Assembly: GCA_022578965.1 (NCBI GenBank)
Contig: MU400537.1
Location: 124,001-188,000, forward strand
Reading direction: 5' to 3'
Source: Xylaria sp. FL1777
Taxonomy: Eukaryota > Ascomycota > Sordariomycetes > Xylariales > Xylariaceae
DNA length: 64,000 nucleotides
Part shown: positions 24,998 to 35,093 of the stretch, piece after piece
How positions within the stretch are numbered: position 1 is the first letter of the stretch
Layout: each line of letters begins with the position of its first letter
The notes under the pieces: generated by a model
What the model saw: the letters and a program-made list of their open reading frames with translations, nothing else
Told to the model about the DNA's origin: nothing
Database searches by the model: none
Made by a program: the position numbers and the translations under genes

Positions 24998-25534
24998 TGA
25001 ATGACAATCCTGGAGGATTGATGATTGGTTGGACATTGTATTAAAAAAATCCGTTTGCAATGGTGGAAGTTAGGTAGTTAGGTAGTTAGGCTTCCAAGTA
25101 TAAAAGTTTTACTTTACCCAAGGCTTATTGAGTAGAGCCAACCATCAATAGAATTAACTCTACTTTTAAATGGCGGGGTGTTTTGAGTATAGTTTGCATG
25201 TGTTGTGAGGCTCCGAGCTCAAATGTGGTTGGTGTGACTGACATGCGCAGCTATCCGTGCCTATTTTGTGCCCACTGCGGTGCTTACAACCTGTAGGTAC
25301 CTACCTAAGCCCGGATAACCAACTCATCACAATTGAGAACACTATTGCCCGGGAAGGTTCATGGCAGCCTACCTACCTAATAGTTTAATACTTAAGTCAA
25401 TACTTAAATACAAGTCCATCATTTCCACATTTCCCATTTCTCATTTCTCATTTCTTCCTCCGTCTCCATTACCCGCAGTCTTAGCTCTGGAGTTATCTCT
25501 TCTTACCCTGAATTAGAGAAGTGACCAGCCCAAA
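24998..25534. other. Intergenic with ACCTACCT motifs
   Basis: About 540 bp between the tandem genes Rrn6 and PITH. Contains gtaggtacctacct at about 25293 and acctacct at about 25371, members of the dispersed motif family described under findings, then a pyrimidine-rich 5' leader at about 25420-25500. Confidence 0.6.
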
Positions 25535-26647
25535 ATGTCGCACTGTCGCGACGAGCATGCCGGCCATGGCCATCACGACCACGAGCATGACCACTCAGAC
25601 GACATCACACCAGCGTTGCAGCATAGCTTGTACCAGCATATCCAGTTTGATGACATCACCACGCTGAACGAGTCCCGGATGGACGCGGGAAAGGCCATCG
25701 TCAAGAAGACTTGGTCGGAACGTCTGCAGCTTGAGCCGGAGCTTGTGAGCGATACCGATGAGCAGATGATTATGAACGTCCCGTAAGTCATAACCTATCC
25801 AGGTGTCTTGCCCGCCATTCTTGTTATATCCTACACCTCTATGGTCTTTAAACTGTTGCATGTATGGCCATTTTATCGCCCATGGCCAAAACTTGAGTCA
25901 CACCATTCATGTACAGCAAACTATCACTAGTATCACTTACATCGTAGCCCACACACGTAGCATTATGCCTGCTACTAGAGTTCAACAATCCCGAGACACA
26001 TCTTATCACCCGGTAAGCAGCTAGCTAACGCCTATTCTTCACTGCACAACAGGTTCACTGGCCAAGTAAAGCTACACTCAATCCTACTGCGCAGCTCGCC
26101 ATCTAGTAGCGCTCCCCGGACGCTGCGCGTATTTAGTAAGTCATTCCAGCAGTGGTTATCTAGGATACAGAGGCTCTTGCTAGGGCTATTATCATACCTT
26201 ACCTAAGAATATTATCCGACTCTAGGTCTTCCCATCTTTAAAGACAACAACTACTGACTCCAAATCTTAGTCAACCGAGATGACATTGACTTCGACAACG
26301 TCAACAACTTGAAACCAGTACAGCAATTCGAGCTAAGTCAGACGTCCGAGGTGCAGGAACTTCCCGTCAAGCGGGCCCTTTTCCACAACGCGCGGCGGCT
26401 GACGCTGTTCTTTGTGGATAACTTCGCCACTACCGGTAACGATTCGGATTCGGATAGTGATAGCGGAGTATACGACACTGATGAGGATGAGCCCACGAGA
26501 TTGAGTTATATGGGCTTCAAGGGCGAGTGGATGCAGCTTGGTCGCGCGCCCGCGCAGATCATCTACGAGGCCGCGGCAAACCCTAACGACCATGCCCTCA
26601 AGGGCACGAATGCCAATGAGATAAGCTCGATATCACGGCAATCATGA
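25535..26647 (+). CDS. PITH domain protein
   Basis: Exons 25535-25782, 26053-26135 and 26271-26647 (introns 270 and 135 nt) give 235 aa. The N-terminus is His-rich (GHGHHDHEHDHSDD), as in most PITHD1 orthologues, and is followed by LYQHIQFDDITTLNE, FTGQVKLHSILLRSS and NRDDIDFDNVNNLKPVQQFE, the body of the PITH beta-sandwich. PITH domains occur at the C-terminus of thioredoxin-like proteins and as stand-alone proteasome-associated proteins; this one has no thioredoxin domain. Intron 1 is the longest confirmed in the housekeeping block; I saw no RNA gene inside it. Confidence 0.9.
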
Positions 26648-26770
26648 AGGGACGAAACCCAGCTATTTTTCGGTTGATCGGGTACTTGGTTAGGTAGGCT
26701 AGGACGGATGTTTGGTGCACGGTGCGCAGTGCTTAACTTGTGTTTTAAAAATAATAACGAGGACAAAAAT

Positions 26771-27818
26771 CTACATAAAATCCTCTTCCCAGTTCTCGGG
26801 TCGATTTTGGTTGCTCGACGCCTCCATGTTCTCCTCGGAGAATAAATCGTCATATGCGTGGTCCTTCTGCCATTTCTTCTCTGATCTCTCTTGTGCTATT
26901 CTAGCCTCTTCCTTCTTCTGTTATGATAGTGATTGTATTAGCGATATATCCTAATGCGCATCAAAGCTTAGATATAAGTGAAATGCCAACAATGGCAGCT
27001 CAACCAATACAGCACGAAGGTCATGTGAATGAAATAGAGAGAAAACGATCAAAAACATACCCGTTCCTGTCGTGCCGCCTGTTCTCTCTTCCTTATCTGG
27101 CGTAGATGATCCTCCTTCTCCTTGAAGAGATCGGGCTGCGTCTTCTCGACGCGGGTCTTGTTGAGGCGGTTGACGATGGCATTCTCGCGCTGGGCGATGA
27201 GGATGCGCTTGACCTTGCGCTGATCCTTGAAGGTGACCTGGCCGACGGCCATGCTGCCGTCCTTCTTAAGGTTCGACCAGGGCGTATAGATGACGGTGAT
27301 ATTGTCCTTCTTGTTGCCCTCGATCGAGTTCGCCTTGGTCAGCTGGCCCAAGTCCGTCACCAGGTCGGCTGGGATAGATTCCCAGGAGTCGCCCTCCGCC
27401 AGCCGGAGGTAGATGTGTGCGCTAGACAGCTTGTCTACATGGAACTAGAATTCGGAAAAGTGAGATTTTTGGGGCGATAGGTGACTTGTTCATGAGAAGG
27501 TGTATCATACCCTGATGAGTAAATTAGTATCTCAAAGGAGAGAAAAGAAGAACAGAAATGCAAAGACAAAAGAAATACATAAAAATAGGAGAACGAGATG
27601 ATGAATTAATACAATACTTACCATACGTCCTCTTCCCAGCCATGCTTTATGAGCTCCTCATCTATTCCATCGCGTCAATATCACCAGGCGCCGACTTAGA
27701 CGAGGGGCCTAGACAGGTAGATAGATAGATAGATAGACCACCCACTTTCGAATTTATCCTTGCCCACGTATATGTAGGCCGGCGGGGTGACCACGTTAGA
27801 TGTGAAGTAGTAAACCAT
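26771..27818 (-). CDS. CCDC25/Jlp2-like NFACT-R domain protein
   Basis: Exons 27818-27746, 27661-27622, the single base 27511, 27444-27061 and 26917-26771 give 214 aa in exact frame. The protein begins MVYYFTSNVVTPPAYIYVGK, continues [33 protein letters not shown] and KKDNITVIYTPWSNLKKDGS, and ends in a Lys/Glu-rich helix and NRPENWEEDFM. This is the NFACT-R (DUF814) fold of CCDC25, a small nucleic-acid/ribosome-associated protein conserved from yeast to man. The Trp of DVWFHVDK is split TG|G|TTC over two introns (27512-27621 and 27445-27510), so a one-nucleotide exon is needed; omitting it shifts the frame. Intron 1 (27662-27745) contains a GATA microsatellite. Convergent with the PITH gene. 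Confidence 0.9.
27720..27738. repeat. GATA microsatellite
   Basis: Four to five copies of gata inside intron 1 of the CCDC25-like gene. Confidence 0.8.
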
Positions 27819-28447
27819 TCTTCAGCGGCTTCCGTTAGAGATTTCTGTCTCAAAAAAAAAACAGAAAAAAATAGAGAGATGTAATATGTCTTGCGTTCCA
27901 AAAGATTAGCCTATGCAGGATCTAGTACTGGATATGAGGCTGCTTCTTGTGACAGCGTTCTGTATAGGAGGGGACCTTGCCAAGTGAGTTAAGTCAGTAG
28001 GTTTTACGGTGCCGCTTTTAGCCCGAGTAAGGCTTGAGAAAGACCGACCCGCTTTGCACAAGCAAAAATGCACAAATTTACATAATTTCTATTTCACGTT
28101 TGTACTACGGTAAACATACCAAAGTAGGTGCAATGAACGGCTTTATGGGAGATCCGTGTTCTGTGTTTCATAAGTTACCACATTCCGAACTTCTATAGTT
28201 TGTAACAAGGATTTTAATTCACGATACGTCGATTTCACATATGAAATGTTCTCGCAGAAAGACTCAGATTCTTCAGAGCCTGTGAGGAGTGTGGTTGCCT
28301 TGGGCAATTATTAGGGTCAATTGTAGCTGAAATATCTTTTATATTCCGCCATCATCGACACATTTAATATTAACGTCGACAATGACCAGTACTAATAAAT
28401 AACTTACATTAGGTATCATGGATTCTCCAGCCCTTCTTTCTCAAGTT
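27819..28447. other. Intergenic, nothing seen
   Basis: About 630 bp upstream of the CCDC25-like gene and downstream of the truncated kinase pseudogene. AT-rich toward 28380. No gene recognised. Confidence 0.55.
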
Positions 28448-29050
28448 CTAATAGAAATTTCTCAATCTTCTCACGTCATAGATTATTGACGACTTGGCCC
28501 CGTTCCTTCTCCATCTAAATCCCCAGTTCCTCCTCAGACACGTTATCGCCAAGCAAAGAGAGTACGACCCAATCATCCCTGAGGCTTCACTCCTCGAAAG
28601 TCTGGAAGTAAGTCCAAAGTGAAATCGCTTCGCAAGATCGCTGCCGCCCGCGATTTCTGCAAGGTCCCCTCTTTCCTTCTGCTCCAAGCACTTTGCTAAT
28701 AAGCTATTATCCGCGCTAAGTCCTATAGGGGCATTGTACAGGACCAAAGGGTTCGCACGCGAGGATGAAATAAGCAAACTACCAGTCAATGATGGCAGTA
28801 ATGTTATAATCTTCGTCAACTAGTACATGATCGCTCTTGTTGTCCTAGGGATTCGAGCAAGCCACTTGACTCCATCATCGAAGACAATCCAGGAGTGATA
28901 GTTAGTGCAACCCATGATAGCGCTATCTCCTAGACACTTTCCGGGATTGAACTTGCAGGGCTCTGCTTGACGACGAGAGCTGGCTATGTTAACGAGTTGA
29001 TTGGCATCCATTCAGGTGAGAAGTGCCTCAACTTCTTTGTTGATGCTCAT
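28448..29050 (-). pseudogene. APH-type kinase pseudogene, internally deleted
   Basis: Reading down from 29050, MSINKEVEALLT is cut by TGA (29012-29014), then continues as PCKFNPGKCLGDSAIMGCTN and WIVFDDGVKWLARIPRTT. This is the start of the fungal phosphotransferase (APH) fold. It then jumps directly to SDHVLVDEDYNITAIIDW at about 28830, the catalytic-loop region, so roughly 150-200 residues are missing. A TAG follows immediately after the Asp-Trp pair. The C-terminal part (SADNSLLAKCLEQKERGDLA, LAKRFHFGLTSRLSR) is in another frame. The stops, the frameshift and the deletion make it non-functional. It is related to, but distinct from, the neighbouring kinase. Confidence 0.75.
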
Positions 29051-29288
29051 CTCCCAGGCGCATCGTCAAGTTTTGTTCTTCTTAGTGGATGTGGTAATCA
29101 AAACCCACATTGAACAAAAAGCTGGGGTACTTACGAGTGCAGCGGATGAGCATTTATGATATCGAGGTAGTCTATGAACAACATATATATCTCATGCCGC
29201 TTGAGAAGCTTTGGCCGCGGATAGCTGGGCGACCGCAATTAGCCCGGGAGCAGGTTGCAAAACGAGGAACTTTCGGCAGGGACGGCAC

Positions 29289-30784
29289 TTAAACCGTCGA
29301 GGGGAGCGCCATGCTTGTCGGTAACGTCCGGAGAATGGTGGCTAGTTGAGGATCGCCCATCCACTTGGTAAGACAGGTCCTTCGCCATTCTTCCCAGTTC
29401 GGGATGGCATCGTGGAAGGTAGTTACCAAACCTTGGAAGACGTTAAGAGCCTCGTCCTTATTAAGGCCTAGCCCGACCCCTGGTTCGAAGAGGAACCGCC
29501 GCATCTCATCGGATTCAAAATAGCAATGTGATGTTCTTAAATGTTGCAACTCTTGGCCTAAGAGTCTATCCTCCTCGCTCCATCCTAAGATTCCATTGAA
29601 GAGGTTACTAGTGTTTGCGGAGGTGAGCGAAGGGCCGAAGGCCTCGTATGCAGGGACTATTCTCGCGAAACTCTAGTCAATAATGCCGGTGAGTTGGAAG
29701 TCTTCATCTATTAGAATATGATCCCCCTTGTCGTCCGCATGTGTCAGAAAGAAAGGACCAAAGTTGAGGCGCTGCCATTTTTCAAGCCAAGGGCCTGTTT
29801 TGACCTGCTCTTCTAAGAACTTGAACATCAGGTACGCGTCAACCGAGTACGCTGAAAAGAGTTGGCCATCAGCAATGAGTTCGAGATAGGCGGTAGCCCA
29901 AGAGCTATAGTAATCTCTCGCGTTTCTAAAAGGCCCTATGCAAGGCAGAGTTCCAGACCTATCGCTCGCAATGGGGCCTACGTTGATTACGCCGTTTCCG
30001 TCGAACTGCAAAGATCCAATCATGTCGAAAGGATGCTCCCCCAACTTACAGAGAACGCCTGCCCACTGACAGAGCACCTTCGACCTTTGCTCCTGCGAAG
30101 CTGTCGCAGAATTAAAAGGTCGGCCAGGCAGTCTGTCGATGATCATATAGGCAACACCTACTTCATTCTTCGGATCGCCACGCAGCCCGTAGCCGTGAAG
30201 CCGGGGTGTAGGGAGGTCGAGGGACTCTAACCATTGAAGGGTTGCGCACTCACTAAGCAAGATTTGGTTGCTAAGTTCATCATTAAAAGACGTGTGTGTC
30301 TCACGGAGTATACGGACTAGCCATGCAGTGCCATCTTCAAAAAGGAGCTGAAGGTGAACATGCATGCCGCCCATTTGACTGCGTCCTAGAGGGTCTCGAT
30401 CATCTAGACGACATTCTAGGCCACCAGAAAGCTCCTTTGCACGGAGTAGAAGAGCCGCATGGTTGGTTTTCTTGCTGAGAGCAACTAGCTCTGCGGTCTG
30501 AGCCGCCAACCAGGCGTCGTCATCGAGGGGTTCTTTCTTGTATTAATCTCAGTCCGGTAGCCCCATGTATAGATAGATGATGGGTATCCTACCTCACACA
30601 TATGCACCGCAGACCTCACATGTGCTGCGCAATACATGGACTGACATCGCTCACAACTGCCCACGTCGATAGCAGCAGCGCTTGAGCATCCTGCAATGGT
30701 GCAGTCCCAGAACCGTACCATGGCTTCCGCAGATTCAGTGACCTTGACATGCGAGCTTTTTAACAGTGCCGTTTCCGTTTGCAT
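29289..30784 (-). pseudogene. Zinc-finger/APH phosphotransferase gene with one in-frame stop
   Basis: Exons 30784-30593 and 30536-29289 would give about 479 codons. An N-terminal AN1-like Cys/His cluster (MVRFWDCTIAGCSS, SCERCQSMYCAAHV, HMC) precedes an APH kinase domain: MGGMHVHLQLLFEDGTAWLV, AYMIIDRLPGRPF and the loop THADDKGDHILIDED. At 29673-29675 a TAG stands where the family has Trp in the Ile-Ile-Asp-Trp motif; the frame stays open after it for 128 codons (FARIVPAYEAFGPSLTSANT and on). TGG-to-TAG is a CpA-to-TpA change on the other strand, the RIP signature. Such proteins phosphorylate unknown small molecules. The alternative start is ATG 30721. A truncated product to Asp is possible but would lack the C-lobe. 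Confidence 0.75.
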
Positions 30785-31766
30785 AATTTATAATTTATGT
30801 GTAGCTGAAATCTAAGCCAAGCCTGAAGAAAAGAAAAGTCACACGGGGCAGATTAGGCTTAGCGCAATCACCGCTTTACTCAGGAATCACATTTACGTAC
30901 ATACATACCTACTACGTACTGCGTATAATTTATATATACCTACCTAAGTCGGGTAAGGTATGCAGGAGAAAACCGCTTTCCTCTTTGTCCTTCTTCAAAC
31001 ATTATTTCAACGACTTCAGTTCGACCTTGTCACGATGGTATATTAACGATACTACTTTCACCATCCTTCGAGCTCTCCAGTTAAATCCCACGTACGTTTC
31101 AGGTGACTTACGTATAGGTGTCTTATCGCTGTCCCATCGCTGTCCCATGCGACTCTATGTCGTATAAGGCTTCTATCGAAGGCATGCCATCCATCTAGCG
31201 AGCCGGCAGTGTCATTCTGTATCACGAGGCGGTGGCAGTGAAAGTGTAGATAGAGCCTGCAAGCTGCAGGTTATAATGCAGCACCTTCGCTTCCCATTGG
31301 CGAGCTCTGTGGCTGCTAAACACGTCTCTTATGCAGGCTACGGCCATCACCATGTAGAAGATGTGATCTCCAAGAAAGCTCGTCTCGAAGGCTGACACGC
31401 AAGCTGAATCCTTCATCCGCCAAGCACGGGAGACCAGCGAGATGCTCTATAGAACATGCGAAACATAGCTTGAGGTTACATCTTCGCCCTATTACCCTTC
31501 ACCTCTTGCTCAAAATCCCCGCTCGAGGAGAACTGTGAATGGAACGGCAACTTAAGCAAGTTAGGTAGATTCTCGCAAGCCAGTTGCGAGATGCTTCTAC
31601 TCGCCCTACCTGAGGATCCAACGGAGCCTGGAAGCCGGTAATATGTGTACACTGGAGTCATTTTCTTCCCTTTCTAGTAACTTGATGACTCCCAATATGT
31701 CTGGGGAGCATGCATCAGGGGTATAATATTCACCCAAAAGAGTAATTACTGACTCCAGCGAGGATA
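30785..31766. other. Intergenic, degenerate
   Basis: About 980 bp between the kinase pseudogene and the HET relic. ACCTACCT occurs at about 30937. Short frames (for example 31222-31416, minus) show no family I can name. Confidence 0.5.
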
Positions 31767-32003
31767 GTGCGACTCGGTAGCCTCAGTGGAGGGCAATTGG
31801 GGTGGCTTCACAAGAATGCCAAAGTTCGAGATAAGGTCGTCATTTTTATGGGATCTGAAATTCCGTGTGCAGTTCGATACTTTTCCGATAATGGTAGAAA
31901 TAGAATTCACACGATTGTTGGACCATGTATCATAGACGGGGTTATGGATGGCGAAGCTCTGGAAGAGGGAACGGAGGGACTAGAGTACATCCATGTAGCA
32001 TAG
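31767..32003 (+). pseudogene. C-terminal fragment of a HET-type incompatibility protein
   Basis: An open stretch without its own ATG (a TAG lies just upstream) reads GGQLGWLHKNAKVRDKVVIF, MGSEIPCAVRY, then IVGPCIIDGVMDGEALEEGT and a stop. This matches the usual tail of fungal HET-domain proteins, where a W-P-like Gly-rich turn, a Val-Val-Ile-Phe strand and a closing G-(I/V)-M-D-G-E-A motif are conserved. The N-terminal HET domain is absent upstream, so this is a relic. HET proteins trigger cell death on fusion of unlike individuals. Confidence 0.6.
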
Positions 32004-32562
32004 CTTAGGCTTTCTCGCTTAATGACCTGGTGGTCAAGAAAGGCTGGCTTCCAGAACTAACATCACGATGTCCGCGTACCATGCTATGTCCAGTGTCGGA
32101 ATGATAAAAAGACGTTGACCTTTAGAGATAGCGAACATGGGATGTTCTGGGCTAGATCGTAGCCACAAGTCGTGAGTATTCAATGTGTTTTACTTCCAAA
32201 TCCCAAACGCTGAAGGGAATGGGCATTAGAGCAGTGGTGGTTTCTAACGAGTATCTAAATAAATGATGTTAGATGAAAGAAAAAAGGCTACAGATCGATC
32301 TCATGATATTGAGGAAGCATCCCGCACGTTGTCGGGCTAGACTGAAATAGGCATGACTCAGGTGGGGTCCCTATACCTAGACCCACCCTTTTTTTTCTGA
32401 GCCTCTTAGCGAAGCTCTTGACATCAACGCCCTGAATGGCCGGTATGGCCTATATCTGATATCCAAACTATCGACGCCAAACCTATGAAACTCCCAAAGT
32501 CACCGACACGATCGTCCCGCCTCCTCACAGCTTAGCTTGAGCCAATTGTGCTCCCAGCGACC
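32004..32562. other. Intergenic, nothing seen
   Basis: About 560 bp upstream of the mitochondrial uL3 gene; contains its promoter. No identifiable element. Confidence 0.5.
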
Positions 32563-33615
32563 ATGGCAGCCCGACTGCCAGCCCGCTGGGCAGCAGCCTT
32601 GAAACCCGCCTCGTCCTCCCTCACATCCCGAGTCCTCACCACACCGAACCACACACTGCTGCCGCGGACAGCGAAGCGCGGCGTCAAGTACGGCTGGTCA
32701 ACGGCGCCGCGCCGGAACAAGCCGACACGGTTCAACCAGGTGTCCGCAGGCCTCCCTGTTCCCACGACCGGGCCCGCGGCCGCGCTGCAGCGCACGGCGC
32801 AGTCGACGCCGCTACGGACGGGCCTGGTGGGGGTAAAGATGGGGGTGTCAGCCATGTTTGACACGAAGAAGGGCACGCGGACGCCATGCACGATCCTCCA
32901 GGTCGACCAGTGCCAGGTGGTGGCGGCCAAGACACGCGCGAAGAACGGGTACTGGGCCGTGCAGGTCGGGTGCGGCTACAAGACGCCCGACAACACGACG
33001 GCGCCGCAGCTGGGCTACTACGAGGCCAAGGGCATCGCGCCGAAGCGGCACCTAACCGAGTTCAAGGTTCGCGGCGAGGAGGGCCTGCTCCCCGTCGGCG
33101 TGCAGCTCACGCCCGACTGGTTCAAGGTCGGCCAGTTCGTCGACGCCCGCAGCAACAGCCGCGGCATGGGCTTCGCCGGCGGCATGAAGCGGCACGGCTT
33201 CGCCGGTCAGGAGGCCAGTCACGGTAACTCCAAGAATCACAGGACCATCGGTACCACGGGTCCCGGTCAGGGTGGTGGTTCGCGTGTGCACCCGGGCAAG
33301 AAGATGCCGGGTCGCATGGGCAACGAGCGGGTCACGGTGCAGAACCTCCGCGTGCTGAAGGCCGACAACAAGCTTGGTATCGTCGTCATCAAGGGCCACG
33401 TTGCGGGACCCAAGGGCTGCATCGTCAAGATCTCGGACGCGATTAAGAAGGACCCACCTGTTGAGACATTTAGGCAGAAGGCGAAGCGCCTCATGCTGGA
33501 GCGTAACCTAGGGCACGAAGAGCGATTGGAGCGGGCGAGGATATCACATATGGATATGAAGGAGATGAGGAAAGCTCTACAATCGGGCAACTCCTCGGCT
33601 TCGGTGACGTTGTAA
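32563..33615 (+). CDS. MRPL9: Mitochondrial large ribosomal subunit protein uL3m
   Basis: A single exon of 350 aa starting at ATG 32563 in a good context (accATGGCA). The N-terminus is rich in Arg, Ser and Ala with few acidic residues, a likely mitochondrial targeting sequence. The body matches bacterial-type L3: GLVGVKMGVSAMFDTKKGTR, then RGMGFAGGMKRHGFAGQEAS, HGNSKNHRTIGTTGPGQGGG, RVHPGKKMPGRMGNERVTVQ and LGIVVIKGHVAGPKG. L3 binds near the peptidyl transferase centre. The yeast orthologue is MRPL9. Very GC-rich at third positions. It converges with Coa1. Confidence 0.95.
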   Translation: MAARLPARWAAALKPASSSLTSRVLTTPNHTLLPRTAKRGVKYGWSTAPRRNKPTRFNQVSAGLPVPTTGPAAALQRTAQSTPLRTGLVGVKMGVSAMFDTKKGTRTPCTILQVDQCQVVAAKTRAKNGYWAVQVGCGYKTPDNTTAPQLGYYEAKGIAPKRHLTEFKVRGEEGLLPVGVQLTPDWFKVGQFVDARSNSRGMGFAGGMKRHGFAGQEASHGNSKNHRTIGTTGPGQGGGSRVHPGKKMPGRMGNERVTVQNLRVLKADNKLGIVVIKGHVAGPKGCIVKISDAIKKDPPVETFRQKAKRLMLERNLGHEERLERARISHMDMKEMRKALQSGNSSASVTL

Positions 33616-33983
33616 TTCAAATCTGTAAAAATCACGGTACCAAGAATCCTTTTGTATTATATACAATTGTTGTACGCAAATGCCACGCCAACTCCTGATT
33701 GGCCCAAGAGCCAGACGGAAGAGTACTCCTTCACGCCATCATGATTCTTCCCACTTTTGTACATAACAATGAAAGGTGGATTAGAAGAGTTTTCCTGACG
33801 AATGTGTTGACGTCAAAATCCCATGAGACATGGCTTTCGCTGAGTTTCATCATAACTACCGGCTGGATATCATATCCTCTAAACTGCTAGTGTCACAGAG
33901 TAATATGATTATACCACCCCGTATATGCAAAGCCGTGACGATGGGGGATAATCATATCCCGCAGCCAGATATACACATGCTTC
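33616..33983. other. Convergent intergenic
   Basis: About 370 bp between the 3' ends of the uL3m and Coa1 genes. Nothing beyond 3' UTRs seen. Confidence 0.6.
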
Positions 33984-34736
33984 TCACTTAAGCTGCTGTC
34001 GGAAACCCCTCGTCTCCAACGCCGCCTCACGCTCCTCCTCATCCATAGGATAGCTCGTAATGCCCTTGAACGGGTTGCCGCCATCGAGCAAGTCGACGCG
34101 CGTGCCATCGGATGTCTCCAGGCTCCACTCGGTGGTCTCGAACATGGCGCGGGCCGAGGGCCGCACGCTCGCGAAGCGCATGACGCCCGCGGACCGCGTG
34201 CCCTTGACGGCGAAGCTGATGTCGATGCGGCCGCGCAGCTGGTTCATCTCGCCCGAGATCCAGGGGATCTGGTGCTTGAAGTAGATCTCGTCGCCCAGGA
34301 GCTCGCGCGCGCGCTTGTTGGTGCGCAGCGCGTACAGCGTCGAGGCCACGACGGGGCTCGACAGCTTCTGGTAGTTGAAGATGGCGACGCTCGAGGCTGC
34401 GATCAGCGCGAGGAAGATGGGGAGCGTCCGCCACCACCGGAAGCCGTCGATGTCTGTATTGGCGGGAGAAAGAGGAGGTCAGTTTGGTCTATGTTATACG
34501 AAATAATGACAGGTGAATAGAGAGAATTGCTCTGTCGGTGCGGTCACGGCATAGATAGATGTCGAGGATGTATACGCACTCGGAAGCTCCCGGTCTGGTC
34601 GTCTCTCCATCAGCGGCCCATCGCCGGGTTTTGGAGCTGATATTAATGTCCGTCGCTGGACTAGGTTTCTCGCCTTAGAGGTCTTGGGGTCCCTTAATAA
34701 GAGGAGTGCTCTCCTCCGTACTATTCTTGACAGCAT
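33984..34736 (-). CDS. coa1: Cytochrome c oxidase assembly factor Coa1
   Basis: Exons 34736-34580 and 34453-33984 (126-nt intron) give 208 aa. The N-terminus MLSRIVRRRALLLLRDPKTS is a mitochondrial targeting sequence. A single membrane helix follows the intron (LPIFLALIAASSVAIF), and the rest matches the Coa1 (DUF1783) domain: STLYALRTNKRARELLGDEI, YFKHQIPWISGEMNQLRGRI, DISFAVKGTR and MFETTEWSLETSDGTRVDLL. Coa1 acts at the inner membrane during Cox1 maturation. Divergent from RPL26, with 357 bp between the starts. Confidence 0.93.
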
Positions 34737-35093
34737 TTTGGAGTCGTTGTGTCTGAAGTCGTTGCGAACCAGCGGTTTCCCATCGAATTCTTGAGATCAT
34801 CCCACTCTAAGCTACGGGGTAGAAAGGTGGGGCTGTCTAGACCCGCCCGATGACCCATGTTAATTAAGCTTCAGCCTCGTTTCTTGGCGGCAGAGTAGAC
34901 AGCCACAGCCCAAATGCGCCACAGACGCTAACTTAGGGCACTGGAACTTTTTCCGACCCACAACCACCAATTCAATTTTCCCCGAACTTTCTTCTCTAGC
35001 CAGGAACACCTTCTGCCTCAGCTCGACCTCACTTTCGCATCTTCGCCCTCAACAACCACCACCGTCTACTAACCCACACCCCCAACAGTCATC
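34737..35093. promoter_or_regulatory. Divergent promoter, Coa1/RPL26
   Basis: 357 bp separating two start codons in opposite directions. A CCAAT box lies at 34967-34971, followed by a pyrimidine-rich leader before the RPL26 ATG, as is common for fungal ribosomal protein genes. Confidence 0.55.

Noticed and set aside
28849..28863. ggattcgagc on the plus strand, like a reverse tRNA B-box
   Set aside because: Inside the kinase pseudogene and without stems.
31222..31416. 64-codon minus-strand frame with mild resemblance to a fungal transcription-factor regulatory domain
   Set aside because: Too short and no motif; similarity may be chance.
31690..31715. Gln-Tyr-Val-Trp-Gly reading, recalling the HET-domain Tyr-Val-Trp-Gly motif
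   Set aside because: Only five residues and not joined to the HET tail by an open frame; likely coincidence.
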